Shown here: positions 50,501 to 59,352 of the stretch, one piece after another | How positions within the stretch are numbered: the stretch's first letter is position 1 | How the letters are laid out: every line of letters starts with the position of its first letter | Assembly (NCBI RefSeq): GCF_007830265.1 | Contig: NZ_VLKE01000001.1 | Coordinates: forward strand, 2,604,001-2,668,000 | DNA: 64,000 bases | Reading direction: 5' to 3' | From: Micromonospora olivasterospora | GTDB taxonomy: Bacteria > Actinomycetota > Actinomycetes > Mycobacteriales > Micromonosporaceae | The notes under the pieces: model-generated | What the model saw: the letters and a program-made list of their open reading frames with translations, nothing else | Databases searched by the model: none | What the model was told of the DNA's origin: nothing | Program-made: the position numbers and the translations under genes

Positions 50501-51369
50501 GCGGCGGCAAGGGCGTCAGCGGGGCGACGCTGCGGCAGGACGACATCGTCAGCCACTTCTTCGTCTGCTCCACTCACGACTGGATCCTGTTCTTCACCAA
50601 CAAGGGCAGGGTGTACCGGGCCAAGGCGTACGAGTTGCCGGAGGCCAGTAGGGTGGCCAAGGGCCAGCACGTGGCCAATCTGCTCGCCTTCCAACCCGAC
50701 GAGCAGATCGCACAGATCATCGAGATTCCGGACTACCAGGTGGCCCCCTACCTGGTACTGGCCACGAAGAACGGCCTGGTGAAGAAGACGCGGCTCGAGG
50801 AGTTCGACTCCAACCGTTCCGGCGGCATCATCGCGATCAACCTGCGCGATGAGGACGAACTGGTCGGTGCTGCCCTCGTCGCCCCGGAGAACGACCTGCT
50901 GCTGGTCTCGAAGAACGCCCAGGCGATCCGGTTCAACGCCACGGACGAGGCGCTGCGGCCGATGGGCCGGGCCACCTCCGGCGTGATCGGCATGCGGTTC
51001 AGCGAGGACGACGAACTGCTGGCCATGGAGGTCGTCCAGGAGGGGATGGACGTCCTGGTCGCCACGAACGGGGGCTACGCGAAACGTACCCCGATCGAGG
51101 AATACCCGGTCCAGGGCCGGGGAGGTAAGGGCGTGCTGACTGCGAAGATCACCGAGCGACGCGGTGGTCTGGTCGGTGCGGTGGTGATCGACCCGGACGA
51201 CGAGCTGTTCGCGATCACCAGCAACGGTGGTGTCATCCGGACTCCGGTGAAGCCTGTACGCCGTACGCGTGACCGGAACACAATGGGGGTAAAGCTGATG
51301 GACCTCCCGGACGGCGTGACTATCGTGGCGATTGCTCGCAATGCCGACGAGCCTGACGAACAGGACTAG
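47590..51369 (+). CDS. gyrA: DNA gyrase subunit A, intein-containing precursor
   Basis: 1259-residue precursor; splicing out residues 142-561 leaves an 839-residue GyrA. N-extein: [28 protein letters not shown] start, [24 protein letters not shown], and the catalytic Tyr as residue 141 (AAAMRY). C-extein resumes [20 protein letters not shown]; the GyrA box is QRRGGKG in the C-terminal beta-pinwheel. The QRDR Ser is the common sensitive residue. With the intein placed directly after the catalytic Tyr, the unspliced subunit cannot be active. Confidence 0.98.
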   Translation: MTDTPESTPSEPEVPETAAAVVAHDRIEPVGLEVEMQRSYLDYAMSVIVGRALPDVRDGLKPVHRKILYAMFDSGYRPDRGYVKCSRVVGDVMGQFHPHGDSAIYDALVRMAQPWSLRYPLVDGNGNFGSPGNDPAAAMRYCLSGDARIRTADGSVRIDQIVADAAPGSETDIELKVRDRNGDLVRASKFFHSGEHPTLRLRTRDGYELTGTHNHPVLCLVSVAGVPTLLWKLLAEITPGDRVVLQRTVPDEIGYPMLEHVEAAVLAGAFVSEGWVSEGRAGFNNVDREFFVRVLAAYDLAVGGPRYVGQRTVASGSVLHELDIQDPSALHRSLLGELAGARSAGKFVPEFVWQGQPAVKRAFLQALFEGDGSSSLLPRDTIQISYSTRSERLAREVQQLLLEFGVVSRQIRYDNGEIKIVVTNRRDARVFAAHIGFLGRKQAKLEAELANVPASSTALSSDHVPLVGDFIREHGATRWTERDWLRRHNVDRVERWERDRDEIAVRITEREVLDVVEPLVDGRFYYAEVASVTDAGAQPVYSIRVDTDDHSFVSDGFVSHNTECKLDPLAMEMLRDIDEDTVDLQDNYDGRAKEPTILPSRIPNLLINGSEGIAVGMATKIPPHNLREIGAAVQWCLEHPDADEATTLDTLIDIVKGPDFPTYGLIVGTQAIQDAYRTGRGSIRMRAVVEVEEDKRGRPALVVSELPYQVNPDNLAERIAELIKEGKLGGIADIRDESSGRTGMRIVLVLKRDAVAKVVLNNLYKHTQLQETFGANMLALVDGVPRTLNLAQFIRHYVEHQIEVIRRRTAFRLRKAEERAHILRGLSKALDALDEVIALIRRSPTVEDARQGLIRLLDIDEVQATAILDMQLRRLAALERQRILDDLAKLEIEIADLKDILAKPERQRRIVSEELGEIVAKWGDERRTKIVPFEGEVSMEDLIAREDVVVTITRTGYAKRTKVDLYRSQRRGGKGVSGATLRQDDIVSHFFVCSTHDWILFFTNKGRVYRAKAYELPEASRVAKGQHVANLLAFQPDEQIAQIIEIPDYQVAPYLVLATKNGLVKKTRLEEFDSNRSGGIIAINLRDEDELVGAALVAPENDLLLVSKNAQAIRFNATDEALRPMGRATSGVIGMRFSEDDELLAMEVVQEGMDVLVATNGGYAKRTPIEEYPVQGRGGKGVLTAKITERRGGLVGAVVIDPDDELFAITSNGGVIRTPVKPVRRTRDRNTMGVKLMDLPDGVTIVAIARNADEPDEQD
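48013..49272 (+). mobile_element. GyrA intein with LAGLIDADG homing endonuclease
   Basis: 420 residues. Splicing motifs: N-terminal Cys in [14 protein letters not shown], block [11 protein letters not shown], block [18 protein letters not shown] and terminal SHN, followed by Thr as the +1 extein residue. Endonuclease motifs: [11 protein letters not shown] and [12 protein letters not shown], both keeping an acidic residue, so the homing activity may be intact. The insertion point (Tyr|Thr) is the same as in mycobacterial GyrA inteins. Confidence 0.96.
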
Positions 51370-51372
51370 TTG

Positions 51373-52275
51373 ATGACGGAGACACAGGCGAAGTCGGGGA
51401 ACAAGGGGACCTCGGCCAACCCGGTCGACGAGGAGGCCGCCGGAAAGGGCGGCGCGGCCGCGACCGGCCGCGCGGCAGTGGGCCGGGCGACAGTCCCCGC
51501 CGACGCGCCTGCCCCGAAGTTCACCCGGGCCCCGGCATGGCACCCCCGCCGGACAAGCCCGGCGACGAATCGGGGGCGAGCGACAAGCCCGAGACAGTCG
51601 GCGCGGACAAGCCCACGTCCGCGACCGCACCGGTGGGGTCGATGGGCGGTGCCGCCGGCCCGGGCGCGACTCAGCCGATCAAGGCCGGCGGCGGCCAGGC
51701 TCCCGGTGCCGCGGTCACCGGCACCCTGCCCCGGCTGGGCCTCGGGCCGGCCAAGCCGCCGCCTGACGGCGCGCGGTCGGCCGGCACAAGCCGTCCCGTC
51801 AGCGGCGGGGACTGCCGCCGGGGGTTCCCGGCGCGGCCGCCGTCGGGCCGCGCGCGTGGGTGAGGCGGTACGCGCCGCGCGTACCTCGGTCAGCTCGGCC
51901 GCCTCCCGCGGGCCTCGCCGGGCCCGGCTGAACCTCAAGCGGATCGATCCCTGGTCCGTGATGAAGTTCGCCTTCGCCGTCTCCATCGTGCTGTTCATCG
52001 TGGTGGTCGTCGCCACCTCGGTGCTGTACCTGGCGCTGGACGCGATGGGCGTGTTCCAGAGCGTCAACGAGAGCCTGACCGACCTGGTGAACGCCGGCGG
52101 GCAGGGCGGCGGCGGGTTCCGGATCACCGCCAAGGGCGTGATCCTCAGCTCCGCTCTGATCGGTCTGGTCAACGTTGTCCTGTTCACCGCGCTCGCCACC
52201 CTCGGCGCGTTCGTCTACAACGTCTGCGCCGACCTGGTCGGCGGGATCGAGCTGACGCTCGCCGAGCGCGACTGA
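51373..52275 (+). CDS. DUF3566 membrane protein, apparently frameshifted twice
   Basis: 300 residues from the ATG at 51373, 3 nt after gyrA. The N-terminus (TETQAKSGNKGTSANPVDEE) and the C-terminal DUF3566 domain with two TM segments (KRIDPWSVMKFAFAVSIVLFIVV; GVILSSALIGLVNVVLFTALATLGAF) are in one frame. Between ~51535 and ~51815 the coding bias (GC at third positions) belongs to another frame, which reads MAPPPDKPGDESGASDKPE. Two compensating indels in GC-rich low complexity would explain this. The domain is usual directly after gyrA in actinobacteria. Confidence 0.85.
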   Translation: MTETQAKSGNKGTSANPVDEEAAGKGGAAATGRAAVGRATVPADAPAPKFTRAPAWHPRRTSPATNRGRATSPRQSARTSPRPRPHRWGRWAVPPARARLSRSRPAAARLPVPRSPAPCPGWASGRPSRRLTARGRPAQAVPSAAGTAAGGSRRGRRRAARVGEAVRAARTSVSSAASRGPRRARLNLKRIDPWSVMKFAFAVSIVLFIVVVVATSVLYLALDAMGVFQSVNESLTDLVNAGGQGGGGFRITAKGVILSSALIGLVNVVLFTALATLGAFVYNVCADLVGGIELTLAERD

Positions 52276-52281
52276 CCGCAC

Positions 52282-52321
52282 CCGACGCCGGGGCACCGTA
52301 AAACGGTCGCCCCGGCGTCGG
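52282..52321 (+). terminator. Terminator after the gyrA-DUF3566 unit
   Basis: 13-bp stem CCGACGCCGGGGC / GCCCCGGCGTCGG with an inner ACCG/CGGT pairing, starting 7 nt after the stop. Confidence 0.88.
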
Positions 52322-52421
52322 CTATACGGGTACCTTCGTGGTGGCACGGGCGGAGGCGCGCCACGGGCACCCCGATTTGGGGCCGACCGTGGCGATGGGT
52401 TAACCTTGCTCGTCGCCATGC

Positions 52422-52495
52422 GGGGCTATAGCTCAGTCGGTTAGAGCGCAGAGCTGATAACTCTGAGGTCGCTGGTTCGATTCCAGCTAGCCCCA
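52422..52495 (+). tRNA. tRNA-Ile (GAT)
   Basis: 74 nt: GGGGCTA acceptor pairs with TAGCCCC; anticodon GAT in CTGATAA; T-loop GGTTCGATTCC. CCA is not encoded. Confidence 0.97.
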
Positions 52496-52539
52496 CCGCA
52501 CATCGGTCCGACGTTCTGTCGAGCGCAAGGGGTCGTCCC

Positions 52540-52668
52540 ATGGTCAAGAAGCTCCTGATTGTCGCTGGCGTTATCGGCGTGGCCGCCCTCGTGGCCAAGA
52601 AAATCAAGGCTTCGAACGACGAGCGAGCCCTCTGGCACGAGGCGACCACCTCGCCGGACCTGCGCTGA
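52540..52668 (+). CDS. DLW-39 family microprotein
   Basis: 42 residues: MVKKLLIVAGVIGVAALVAK forms a single TM segment, followed by a short tail with RALWHEA, a variant of the DLW motif. These tiny proteins are typically encoded between or near the gyrA-linked tRNA-Ile and tRNA-Ala of actinobacteria. Function unknown. Confidence 0.85.
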   Translation: MVKKLLIVAGVIGVAALVAKKIKASNDERALWHEATTSPDLR

Positions 52669-52715
52669 GCGTCCCTTTTCGGACTGCCAGATCCCGGGCG
52701 GCCACGTCCGCCCTC

Positions 52716-52788
52716 GGGGCCCTAGCTCAACTGGCAGAGCACTGCCTTTGCAAGGCAGGGGTTAGGGGTTCAAGTCCCCTGGGCTCCA
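52716..52788 (+). tRNA. tRNA-Ala (TGC), AICE attachment gene
   Basis: 73 nt: GGGGCCC acceptor against GGGCTCC; anticodon TGC in TTTGCAA; T-loop GGTTCAAGTCC. CCA is not encoded. The integrase gene of the AICE follows at once, so the 3' half probably serves as attB/attL. Confidence 0.96.
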
Positions 52789-52823
52789 CTCTTACCGCCT
52801 CTGACCAGGCGTTTAACCAAAGT

Positions 52824-52866
52824 AAGATCAACGGGCACAGTCTCGGCACAACCCAGCGTTGATCTT
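52824..52866. repeat. Inverted repeat between tRNA-Ala and int
   Basis: AAGATCAACG (52824-52833) / CGTTGATCTT (52857-52866), 23-nt loop. It could terminate the int operon or be an integrase arm site. Confidence 0.6.
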
Positions 52867-52874
52867 GATTCGTC

Positions 52875-54095
52875 TCAGGTTGGCGACGTGCGAGTCGCGG
52901 CGGCTTGCAGGACCGTCCCGACCAGACCACGCCGACGCTCCCGCTTCGGCCACCAGTGGACGTACGTCTCCAGCGTGATCCGCAGCGTTTTGTGCCGAAG
53001 CATCCGTTGGACTTCCTGCGGTTCGGCGTGGTTGGTGATGAGCGTCGTAGCGAAGAAGTGCCGCAGCGCGTGAAAGGTGCCGTGTTCCTTCGGCCAGCCG
53101 GCCGCGTCGCGCCAGTCGGCCCACTCCCGCGACCAGGTCCGATCGGTCAACGGGTTTCCACGCGTGGTGGTGAACAGCAGCGGCACCGACCGGCAGACCG
53201 GGTCGCCCGCGGTGATGTCGACCAGCTCCACCGCGACGGGCGGGAAGTCGCGGACGTGTTCGGCAAGGACCTTGCCGACGACGGGGTCCAGGTCGACGGT
53301 GCCGGACGATCCCGCTTTCGGCTCGCTGAGGTAGAACCCGCCGTACTGCTGGGGCGCGTACCGGAGCTGTTGAGCGATGTGCAGCTCTGCCCGCTCCTGG
53401 TCGACGCAGCGGGAACCGTCTTCCATCCCGAGCGCCTCACCCAGACGGCAGCCTTGACCAGCACCAAGCCAAATGGCCGCCCGGTAGCGGGGCGGTACCG
53501 CATCGAGCAGGGCTAGGACTTCGCCCTCTGTGGGAACCCACTTCGGAGCACGAGAGAAGCCCCGCAGCATCTGAGCCAGCTTGACACCGTCGCACGGGTT
53601 GTCCGCAATCATCTTGTCGGTCACGGCCGCGCTCAGCACCGCGTCAAGCAGCTCGAAGTACAGCTTGAGCGACGTCCGGGGCGTTCCCTCGTCCAAGCGC
53701 CGGGTCAGCCACTCCAACACCGAGGTCAGATGAATCGTCCGGAGCGGCCGGTCACCGAACGCCGGGTAGAGGTGGCACCGGAGGTTGGACTCCACCCGCT
53801 TACGGGTTTCCAGCGCCCAGCCGGCTTCACGGGAGAGCCGCCACCGTTCCCCGTACTCCCGCAGCGTCACGTTCCGCTCGGACTGCTGGACCTTCATCTC
53901 TTCGGCCACGCCGGCACGGACGCGGGCGTCGAAGGCTTCCGCGTCGGTCTTGCGCTCGAACAGCTTCTCTCGGGACTTTCCGGCGGCGTCGGCGTAACGG
54001 ACCCGCCAGCGTTTGCCCCGGCCGTGTCGCTTGGAGGGGAGCCGCTTCTTGTCTGGCCCGCGTGTGGTCAGGTACCACAGGTCATCGATCGACAT
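52875..54095 (-). CDS. int: Tyrosine recombinase (integrase)
   Basis: 406 residues. N-terminal AP2-like arm-binding domain (WRVRYADAAGKSREKLFERKTDAEAF), core-binding domain, and catalytic domain with Arg in GCRLGEAL, HxLRH as FHALRHFFATTL, and the nucleophilic Tyr in ITLETYVHWW. Last gene of the minus-strand operon, 86 nt from tRNA-Ala; one base separates it from xis. Confidence 0.96.
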   Translation of the reverse strand: MSIDDLWYLTTRGPDKKRLPSKRHGRGKRWRVRYADAAGKSREKLFERKTDAEAFDARVRAGVAEEMKVQQSERNVTLREYGERWRLSREAGWALETRKRVESNLRCHLYPAFGDRPLRTIHLTSVLEWLTRRLDEGTPRTSLKLYFELLDAVLSAAVTDKMIADNPCDGVKLAQMLRGFSRAPKWVPTEGEVLALLDAVPPRYRAAIWLGAGQGCRLGEALGMEDGSRCVDQERAELHIAQQLRYAPQQYGGFYLSEPKAGSSGTVDLDPVVGKVLAEHVRDFPPVAVELVDITAGDPVCRSVPLLFTTTRGNPLTDRTWSREWADWRDAAGWPKEHGTFHALRHFFATTLITNHAEPQEVQRMLRHKTLRITLETYVHWWPKRERRRGLVGTVLQAAATRTSPT

Positions 54096-54096
54096 G

Positions 54097-54282
54097 TCAG
54101 GCCGCCTTCTTGTCGAACCAGGCCCGCACTTCGGCGGGGTCGTATCGGAGGTGCCGGCCGACGCGGGACGCGCGGGGGCCGATCCGGCGGTGCCGCCATT
54201 GGTAGAGGGTGCCGACCGGGATGCCGAGGAACGCCGACACGTCGGTGACGCTCCACAGGCGTTCGGTGGGGGTGGCGCTCAT
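54097..54282 (-). CDS. xis: Excisionase (MerR-type helix-turn-helix)
   Basis: 61 residues: LWSVTDVSAFLGIPVGTLYQWRHRRIGPRASRVGRHLRYDPAEVRAWFDKK split across the fold is the standard AICE excisionase/HTH_17 pattern. The start overlaps the rep stop (ATGA) and the gene abuts int, so rep-xis-int are co-translated. Confidence 0.93.
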   Translation of the reverse strand: MSATPTERLWSVTDVSAFLGIPVGTLYQWRHRRIGPRASRVGRHLRYDPAEVRAWFDKKAA

Positions 54283-55646
54283 TCGGGTTCCTTTCTTGTC
54301 TGTCGTGCCGCCCGAATGCGATCACCGATCGCGGTGGCGAGTTCGAGTTGTTCGGGGGTGTCGTAGCCGATGCCGAGGATCTGCCAGTCGTTGACCACGA
54401 TCACGTCGGTGTCTTCGGGAAGCCCGGCTTCGGTGAGCGCGGTTTGGAGCTGGTGCGCGCGACGTTCGGCGCGAAGGTGCTTAAAGGTCGTGCTGTAGAT
54501 GCGGGACTTGGTGAGGAAGTGGCCGCGGAAGCCGAGCATGTGCGCCCAGTGGCGGAGTTTGAGTTCGGCGTATTGGTCGAGGCCGCCGAGGTCCCACGCG
54601 GTTTGGATCATGGCCCGGTGGTGGTCGGAGACCCGTAGTTGGTCGATGTGCATCTGTGAGCGGATGCGCCGGTCTCCGGTTTCCGTCGCCCCGGTGCCCT
54701 TGGTGGCGTACTTGGCGATGTAGCCGGCGAGCCTGGTGTCTGCCACCGCCTGGTCCTCGTCGTCGCTTCCGTCGCCGGGGATGTCGATGTCGGTGGCGGT
54801 GATGTCCTTGACGTCGACCTGAGTGCCCCAGCGCAGAGGCAGCGCGGACCCGTCGGGGCGTACGGTGCCCAGCTCGACGGACGAGGCCGCGGAACGGACC
54901 GCGTCGGCCAACACGTCGGGGGTGAGCCAGACGGGGGGCGACGAGTCCGGGCCGGACGGGCCGTCCGCGCGAATGACCGCGTGGAAGTGGACCAGGCCGC
55001 GCCCCTGATACTCGGCAACCTTGGCGTAGGAGATCCGCAGGTGCGACCCGGACTCGCGGACGGTGAGGCCACCAGCGGCGGCGACTGCCCGGCGTAGGGC
55101 GATGGTGAACCGGTGCCAGAGTTGGCCGCTGTGCGCCTGCCACAGCACCGCGCCCGTGTAGTCGTACGAGTCCGGATCGACCGGGCTCCCCAGCAGCCGA
55201 TGCCCTTCCGGGTGCCAACGCCCGCAGGAGCAAGGCCGCTTGCCGGGCCGGTTGTGCACCGCGCCGAAGGACGGAGCTGTGAGCGTCACGAACAGCCGGG
55301 TAGACCGGGCGACGGACGACGGGACGCCCTTGCCGCCGGACATGCCCGCGTGAATCAGGTGCCAGGCGTCAGCGGCGTACCGGTCCGCGCACGTCGGGCA
55401 GACAGCCGCACGACGAGTGCCGCAGGAGGCCCACACCCGGCCCTGCCGAGAGGCGATCAGGTCACCGCTGCCGAGGTGTCGGACCTCGAACTTGCCGACC
55501 AGCCGGACCGGCTGGAGACAGCCCTTGACGCTCTCGACGCCGGCCCGCCATTCCTTGTAGGCCGGCGAGCGCATCCACCGGGCCAACTCCGCCTCAGGGT
55601 CGTATCCGTCGTGCGCCTGTCGAGGCGCGCGAGGTGGTGATGACAT
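54279..55646 (-). CDS. RepSA-type replication initiator
   Basis: 455 residues from the ATG at 55646 with GGAGGG eight bases upstream; the longer frame to 55943 overlaps the spread gene and is not used. Zinc-like Cys cluster AVCPTCADRYAADAW and CSCGRWHPEGH. The rolling-circle HUH-like motif is GLVHFHAVIRADGPSG, and the Tyr region is RLAGYIAKYATKGTGATE. Similar in length to pSAM2 RepSA (459). Needed for replication of the excised circle. Confidence 0.93.
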   Translation of the reverse strand: MSSPPRAPRQAHDGYDPEAELARWMRSPAYKEWRAGVESVKGCLQPVRLVGKFEVRHLGSGDLIASRQGRVWASCGTRRAAVCPTCADRYAADAWHLIHAGMSGGKGVPSSVARSTRLFVTLTAPSFGAVHNRPGKRPCSCGRWHPEGHRLLGSPVDPDSYDYTGAVLWQAHSGQLWHRFTIALRRAVAAAGGLTVRESGSHLRISYAKVAEYQGRGLVHFHAVIRADGPSGPDSSPPVWLTPDVLADAVRSAASSVELGTVRPDGSALPLRWGTQVDVKDITATDIDIPGDGSDDEDQAVADTRLAGYIAKYATKGTGATETGDRRIRSQMHIDQLRVSDHHRAMIQTAWDLGGLDQYAELKLRHWAHMLGFRGHFLTKSRIYSTTFKHLRAERRAHQLQTALTEAGLPEDTDVIVVNDWQILGIGYDTPEQLELATAIGDRIRAARQTRKEPE

Positions 55647-55734
55647 GGGGGTTCCCTCCGAAGACGGCCCTGCCGTGCCCCCGGTGGTGTCGGTGGGAGC
55701 ACGGCAGGCCAGAGCGAGCGAGAAGGTACGAAGG

Positions 55735-56670
55735 TCAGTGCGCGTAGCCGTTGACGGCGACCGGAGCGAGCCGATCAGCGACCTTCGACGCGATCGACAG
55801 CGGTAGCCGAGTGGCCTGCTGGATGTCAGCCGCGGTGACCGGTCGATCCAGGTCCGCGACGAGCCGCCGGATCTGGGCTTGCATCCCGGTCGGGATACCC
55901 AACCCGTCCAGCGCCAGGGCCGGAGGCTCGGCAGCGGCGTCACTCGCCGGCGTTTCCTCCACCAGGCGGACCGGGACCGAGGGCGGAACCGTCACGGGTT
56001 CCGGAGCCGGAGCCGGGGGCGGGGCAGGCGGCGGGGGTGCCGGGGCGGCGGGTTCCGCGACGACGGCCGGCATGGTCACCGGTGCCGGTGCCGGTGCCGG
56101 GGCGTTCGTGGGCAGAGTGATGGCCCGTCGTGCTTGGGTGCAGCGTGCCTGCACGATCGGCATGACTTCGGCCAGGAAGAACACCAGGACCGGCACCATG
56201 ATGTGCGCGGCCAGCATGCCCGCCCTGATTCCGCCCTCACGGGGCCACAGCGCCGGCACGACGTTCATGACGAGGGTGGAGCCGAGCAGGAACCGTTTGA
56301 GCCAGTCGACCGCCTTGGAGTCGATGTCGATGTCTCGGGCGATCATCGCGGCTTCCCACCGCAGGACAGTGATGAGGATGCCGACAAGGCAGGGCTCGAC
56401 TCCCCAGCAGCCCCACCACACCGGATCGGCCGGGGTGAGGTGACCGGCCAGGAAGTCCTGAACGCCGGTCGTGGTGAACACCGACCCGACCGCCAGGAAC
56501 AGCCACAGGGAACGGGTCACGCTCACCCGCAGCCGTTCGATGTCCACGATGTCCAGCGCGGCATCCTGCTCCAGGTCGTGAAGCTGCCGCGCCACATCAA
56601 GGCGCTTGCTCAGCTTGCGGACCGGGCGAGGCAGGCGAGCCGGTTTGTCATCCCGCCGTATGTCGCTCAT
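55735..56670 (-). CDS. Spread protein (SpdA/DUF2637-like membrane protein)
   Basis: 311 residues. Four hydrophobic segments at residues ~50-170 (RSLWLFLAVGSVFTTTGVQDF; VEPCLVGILITVLRWEAAM; FLLGSTLVMNVVPALW; MLAAHIMVPVLVFFLAEVM). A Pro/Ala-rich linker (~195-245) follows, then a small C-terminal helix-turn-helix-like domain. The position between rep and tra fits intramycelial spread proteins. It overlaps the tra stop by 4 nt. Confidence 0.75.
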   Translation of the reverse strand: MSDIRRDDKPARLPRPVRKLSKRLDVARQLHDLEQDAALDIVDIERLRVSVTRSLWLFLAVGSVFTTTGVQDFLAGHLTPADPVWWGCWGVEPCLVGILITVLRWEAAMIARDIDIDSKAVDWLKRFLLGSTLVMNVVPALWPREGGIRAGMLAAHIMVPVLVFFLAEVMPIVQARCTQARRAITLPTNAPAPAPAPVTMPAVVAEPAAPAPPPPAPPPAPAPEPVTVPPSVPVRLVEETPASDAAAEPPALALDGLGIPTGMQAQIRRLVADLDRPVTAADIQQATRLPLSIASKVADRLAPVAVNGYAH

Positions 56671-58025
56671 CCGTGCCTCGCGGCGGCCAGCTCGGACACC
56701 GGCCAGCCGGCGACGCGCACGAGTTCGGCAATGTCGGAGTCGTCGCAGTAGGCGGCCCGGACGCGCACCGGAGTACGGGAACGCTGCTTGACGACGAAGC
56801 CGATACCGGCCGACTCCGGCACGTTCGGGATCTCGTCGGCCAGCGCGCCCCGGCGGCGCATGTCCTCACCGAGGACCATGTCGACGTGTCCGGCGGAGGT
56901 GGCCCGCAGGCACACCCGCAGGGAGAACAGGTCCCGCTGCGGGATCACGTCCTTGGTGGGTTCCTGGAGCGCGCCGATCACGCTGCCGCCCAGCGCCCGA
57001 GCCTGGGACAGGATCAGCGGCAGCGCGGCCTGAGCGCCGCGGGTCAGGGACCTGTCGCCGTACCCGGTCACCGCGCCCAGCTCATCGACCACCAGAAGAT
57101 CGAGGGGGGTTTCCCGCGACATGGCGAAGGTCCGCCGGCCCTGCTCCGCCAAGACCTGCTTGCGGTCCTGCATCGTGCTCCAGAAGCCCTGGATGACATC
57201 CACGATGTCGGCGTCCGTCTCGGCGTACCGGTAGGACACCGGGCGCAGGGCGTTGAGTTCCGTGCCCTTCGGGTTGACCACGTGCAGGCGCACCAGGCCG
57301 TCGCGGATCAGCGGAGCGCACGCCCGAAGCGCCATCCAGGTCACCGAGTTCTTGCCCGAACCGGTGGCCCCCGCGATGAGCCAGTGTTGCCCGACCAGCG
57401 GCGCGTACCAGTCGGTACCGTGCTCCGTCTCGCCCAGGTACACCCGCGACAGGTCCACCGCGTCGGAGTCGGCCAGGATGTCCGGCGGGATGATCGACTC
57501 GGTGAACGGCTCACTGCGCTGGACGATCAGCGCGATCACCTGAGGACGTACCCGCTCGACGCCGACCCGCTCAGCCCGCAGCGCGACGGCCAGGGCGTCA
57601 GCGGCTTCCTCCCACATCTTCGGCGTCTGCCCGAGCAACAGCCGCACGTACACCGTCTCCGTTGACGGGGAGTGCGACCGCACGCGGATGATCCGGGGAA
57701 CGTTGATCACACCCGTCGTCCGGTGCACCGTCACCAGGTTGCACGCCTCCACTACGCGGCTCCACCACGGCCCGAGGTAAGCCCTCGACAGCCAACGCCG
57801 GCGCACCGCCCGCAGCCGCGGAGCCGCCAACCGCGACCACGACTCCGGGTGACCCCGGTACCAGCCCACACCCGCCGCCACCGCACCCGCCACCACACCA
57901 CCCGCCGTCACCGGCCCGAACTGGACCACGCCGGCAGCGGCAGCAGCCGGAGCCGCCACGAACCCCGGATGCCGAGCAGCCCACCCCGCCACACGCCATT
58001 CCCAACCCTGAACGCGCTTACCCAT
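56667..58025 (-). CDS. FtsK/SpoIIIE-type conjugative translocase (TraSA-like)
   Basis: 452 residues from the ATG at 58025 (a GTG at 58034 is possible). Two N-terminal hydrophobic stretches (FVAAPAAAAAGVVQFG; AGGVVAGAVAAGVGW). Walker A GATGSGKNSVTW, where Asn replaces the usual Ser/Thr after the Lys but Ser follows; Walker B LLVVDELGAVTGYG. Single-protein DNA pump for hyphal mating in AICEs. Size is typical for the class (400-500). Confidence 0.92.
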   Translation of the reverse strand: MGKRVQGWEWRVAGWAARHPGFVAAPAAAAAGVVQFGPVTAGGVVAGAVAAGVGWYRGHPESWSRLAAPRLRAVRRRWLSRAYLGPWWSRVVEACNLVTVHRTTGVINVPRIIRVRSHSPSTETVYVRLLLGQTPKMWEEAADALAVALRAERVGVERVRPQVIALIVQRSEPFTESIIPPDILADSDAVDLSRVYLGETEHGTDWYAPLVGQHWLIAGATGSGKNSVTWMALRACAPLIRDGLVRLHVVNPKGTELNALRPVSYRYAETDADIVDVIQGFWSTMQDRKQVLAEQGRRTFAMSRETPLDLLVVDELGAVTGYGDRSLTRGAQAALPLILSQARALGGSVIGALQEPTKDVIPQRDLFSLRVCLRATSAGHVDMVLGEDMRRRGALADEIPNVPESAGIGFVVKQRSRTPVRVRAAYCDDSDIAELVRVAGWPVSELAAARHG

Positions 58026-58140
58026 CTCTCGCACCTACCTTCACCAGTTGATATGTGATTTCGTCACGTCTGATTTTTGGGGCAAAGGAAAGGCCCGGAT
58101 CGGATTACCAACCCGGGCCTTTCCGTCGAACAACTACCGG

Positions 58141-58380
58141 TCAGCGGACCGCCGAAAACATCTTCTTCGCGACCGCCGTGGCCCGCTTCGCCTTCTCCGT
58201 CTCCTCCATCCACGGCGTTGCCTCTTCGAGGAGGATCAGCAGTACCGCGACCGCCCGGCGAAGCTCGTCGTAGTGCTTCATGTAGCGGTACCGCTCCGGC
58301 ATCCCCTTCATCGACCTACGCAGCAGCCGCATCGCCTGATCGATACCGTCGTAGGTGTCACTGATCCGATACGACGACAT
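58141..58380 (-). CDS. Small AICE hypothetical protein
   Basis: 79 residues (MSSYRISDTYDGIDQAMRLLRRSMKGM...). Predicted helical, no recognised domain. The start at 58380 overlaps the upstream stop by one base (TGATG) with AAGG seven bases before it, so it is coupled to its neighbour. Confidence 0.75.
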   Translation of the reverse strand: MSSYRISDTYDGIDQAMRLLRRSMKGMPERYRYMKHYDELRRAVAVLLILLEEATPWMEETEKAKRATAVAKKMFSAVR

Positions 58381-58655
58381 CAGCTCACCTTCCACGGCTT
58401 CGCGATCAGGTCCGCCTCATACGTCTTGACCCGCAGGTGAAACGCCCGCAGCGTTTCCACGGCCTGCTTGTGCGCGTCCTCCAGGTCGTCCATCCGGGCC
58501 GCGAACTGGTACAGCGTTCCCGGCGGCGGCTCACACGCCTTGATCAGGCTGTTCACACCGTCGAGCAGCATCGCCAGACCCTGCACGTTGCCCACCAACG
58601 CCTCATACCTGGCCCTGCCGGTCCACGCCTTCACCATCTCCGGCACCAAATCCAT
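58380..58655 (-). CDS. Small AICE hypothetical protein, helical
   Basis: 91 residues from the ATG at 58655 (GGGAG five bases upstream; the frame runs open to 58742 but has no good site there). MDLVPEMVKAWTGRARYEAL then LDDLEDAHKQAVETLRAFHL-like heptads. No family recognised. Confidence 0.72.
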   Translation of the reverse strand: MDLVPEMVKAWTGRARYEALVGNVQGLAMLLDGVNSLIKACEPPPGTLYQFAARMDDLEDAHKQAVETLRAFHLRVKTYEADLIAKPWKVS

Positions 58656-58755
58656 ACCGACTCCCGTCCGGTCTGCAACCCACACGATCGGTGGGCACCA
58701 CCCGCCCCCGGAAACGTGCTCCAAGGGGCGGATAGAAACCACCGAACAGCGGCGG

Positions 58756-58878
58756 CTACTCCCGACCGGTCAGACGCCACACCCGACGCCACCGACGCGT
58801 CTCACGACGGATCAACCCGACGTTCACAGCGACCGACAGCATCAGCAACCCGATAAGGGCCAGCTCGAAATCCGACAT
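58756..58878 (-). CDS. 40-residue single-TM AICE protein
   Basis: MSDFELALIGLLMLSVAVNV is a TM helix followed by a very basic tail (LIRRETRRWRRVWRLTGRE). A strong GGAGGGAGG site precedes the ATG. The ACATTA word at 58925-58930 reads as a -10 (TAATGT) on this strand, so this may be the first gene of the transfer operon. Function unknown; the tail suggests DNA or membrane contact near the translocase (inference). Confidence 0.7.
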   Translation of the reverse strand: MSDFELALIGLLMLSVAVNVGLIRRETRRWRRVWRLTGRE

Positions 58879-59080
58879 AGCAACCTCCCTCCGAAGAATC
58901 AATAGCGGCAATTCGCAAACGGCGACATTAGACCTGTTTCAGGCAAGGGTGTATTCACTGTGGAATTCTCAAAGAACAACCAGCCAAGGATGCAGCCAGA
59001 CCACCGACCGCATTACCTCAACAAAGCGCCCCGACCCGACTCGAACGGGTCACCCACCAGAAAGGGGCGGGGCAGAGTGC

Positions 59081-59263
59081 CTACGAAGAACGCGACTGCC
59101 CGCGACTGCGCCGGGGCATCTCCTGCTCAAGGTGCCGCACCACCGCAGCCGGGCTAATCGGCACATCACCAAGGCCGTCCAGCAGGGCCGCGACCTCGCG
59201 CAACGTGTCGGCAAGCTCCGAACCGGTCGGATCACCCCTGTCGGCTACCATCGGGTACAGCAT
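59081..59263 (-). CDS. Small AICE hypothetical protein
   Basis: 60 residues, AAAGGAG seven bases before the ATG. TLREVAALLDGLGDVPISPAAVVRHLEQEM suggests a helical, HTH-sized protein; no family recognised. It lies downstream of the SCO3933-type regulator. Confidence 0.6.
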   Translation of the reverse strand: MLYPMVADRGDPTGSELADTLREVAALLDGLGDVPISPAAVVRHLEQEMPRRSRGQSRSS

Positions 59264-59352
59264 CTCCGGTCTCCTTTCAAGGACTGGTCTCTACGAACTG
59301 ATGTCGGGATGCAGAGCCCCCGGACCGTTGCAGCGGCATGGGGGCTCAACCA

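Noticed and set aside
47584..51630. 1348-residue open frame antisense to gyrA
   Set aside because: It is a mirror of high-GC coding on the other strand; no domain is recognisable and gyrA with its intein explains the region.
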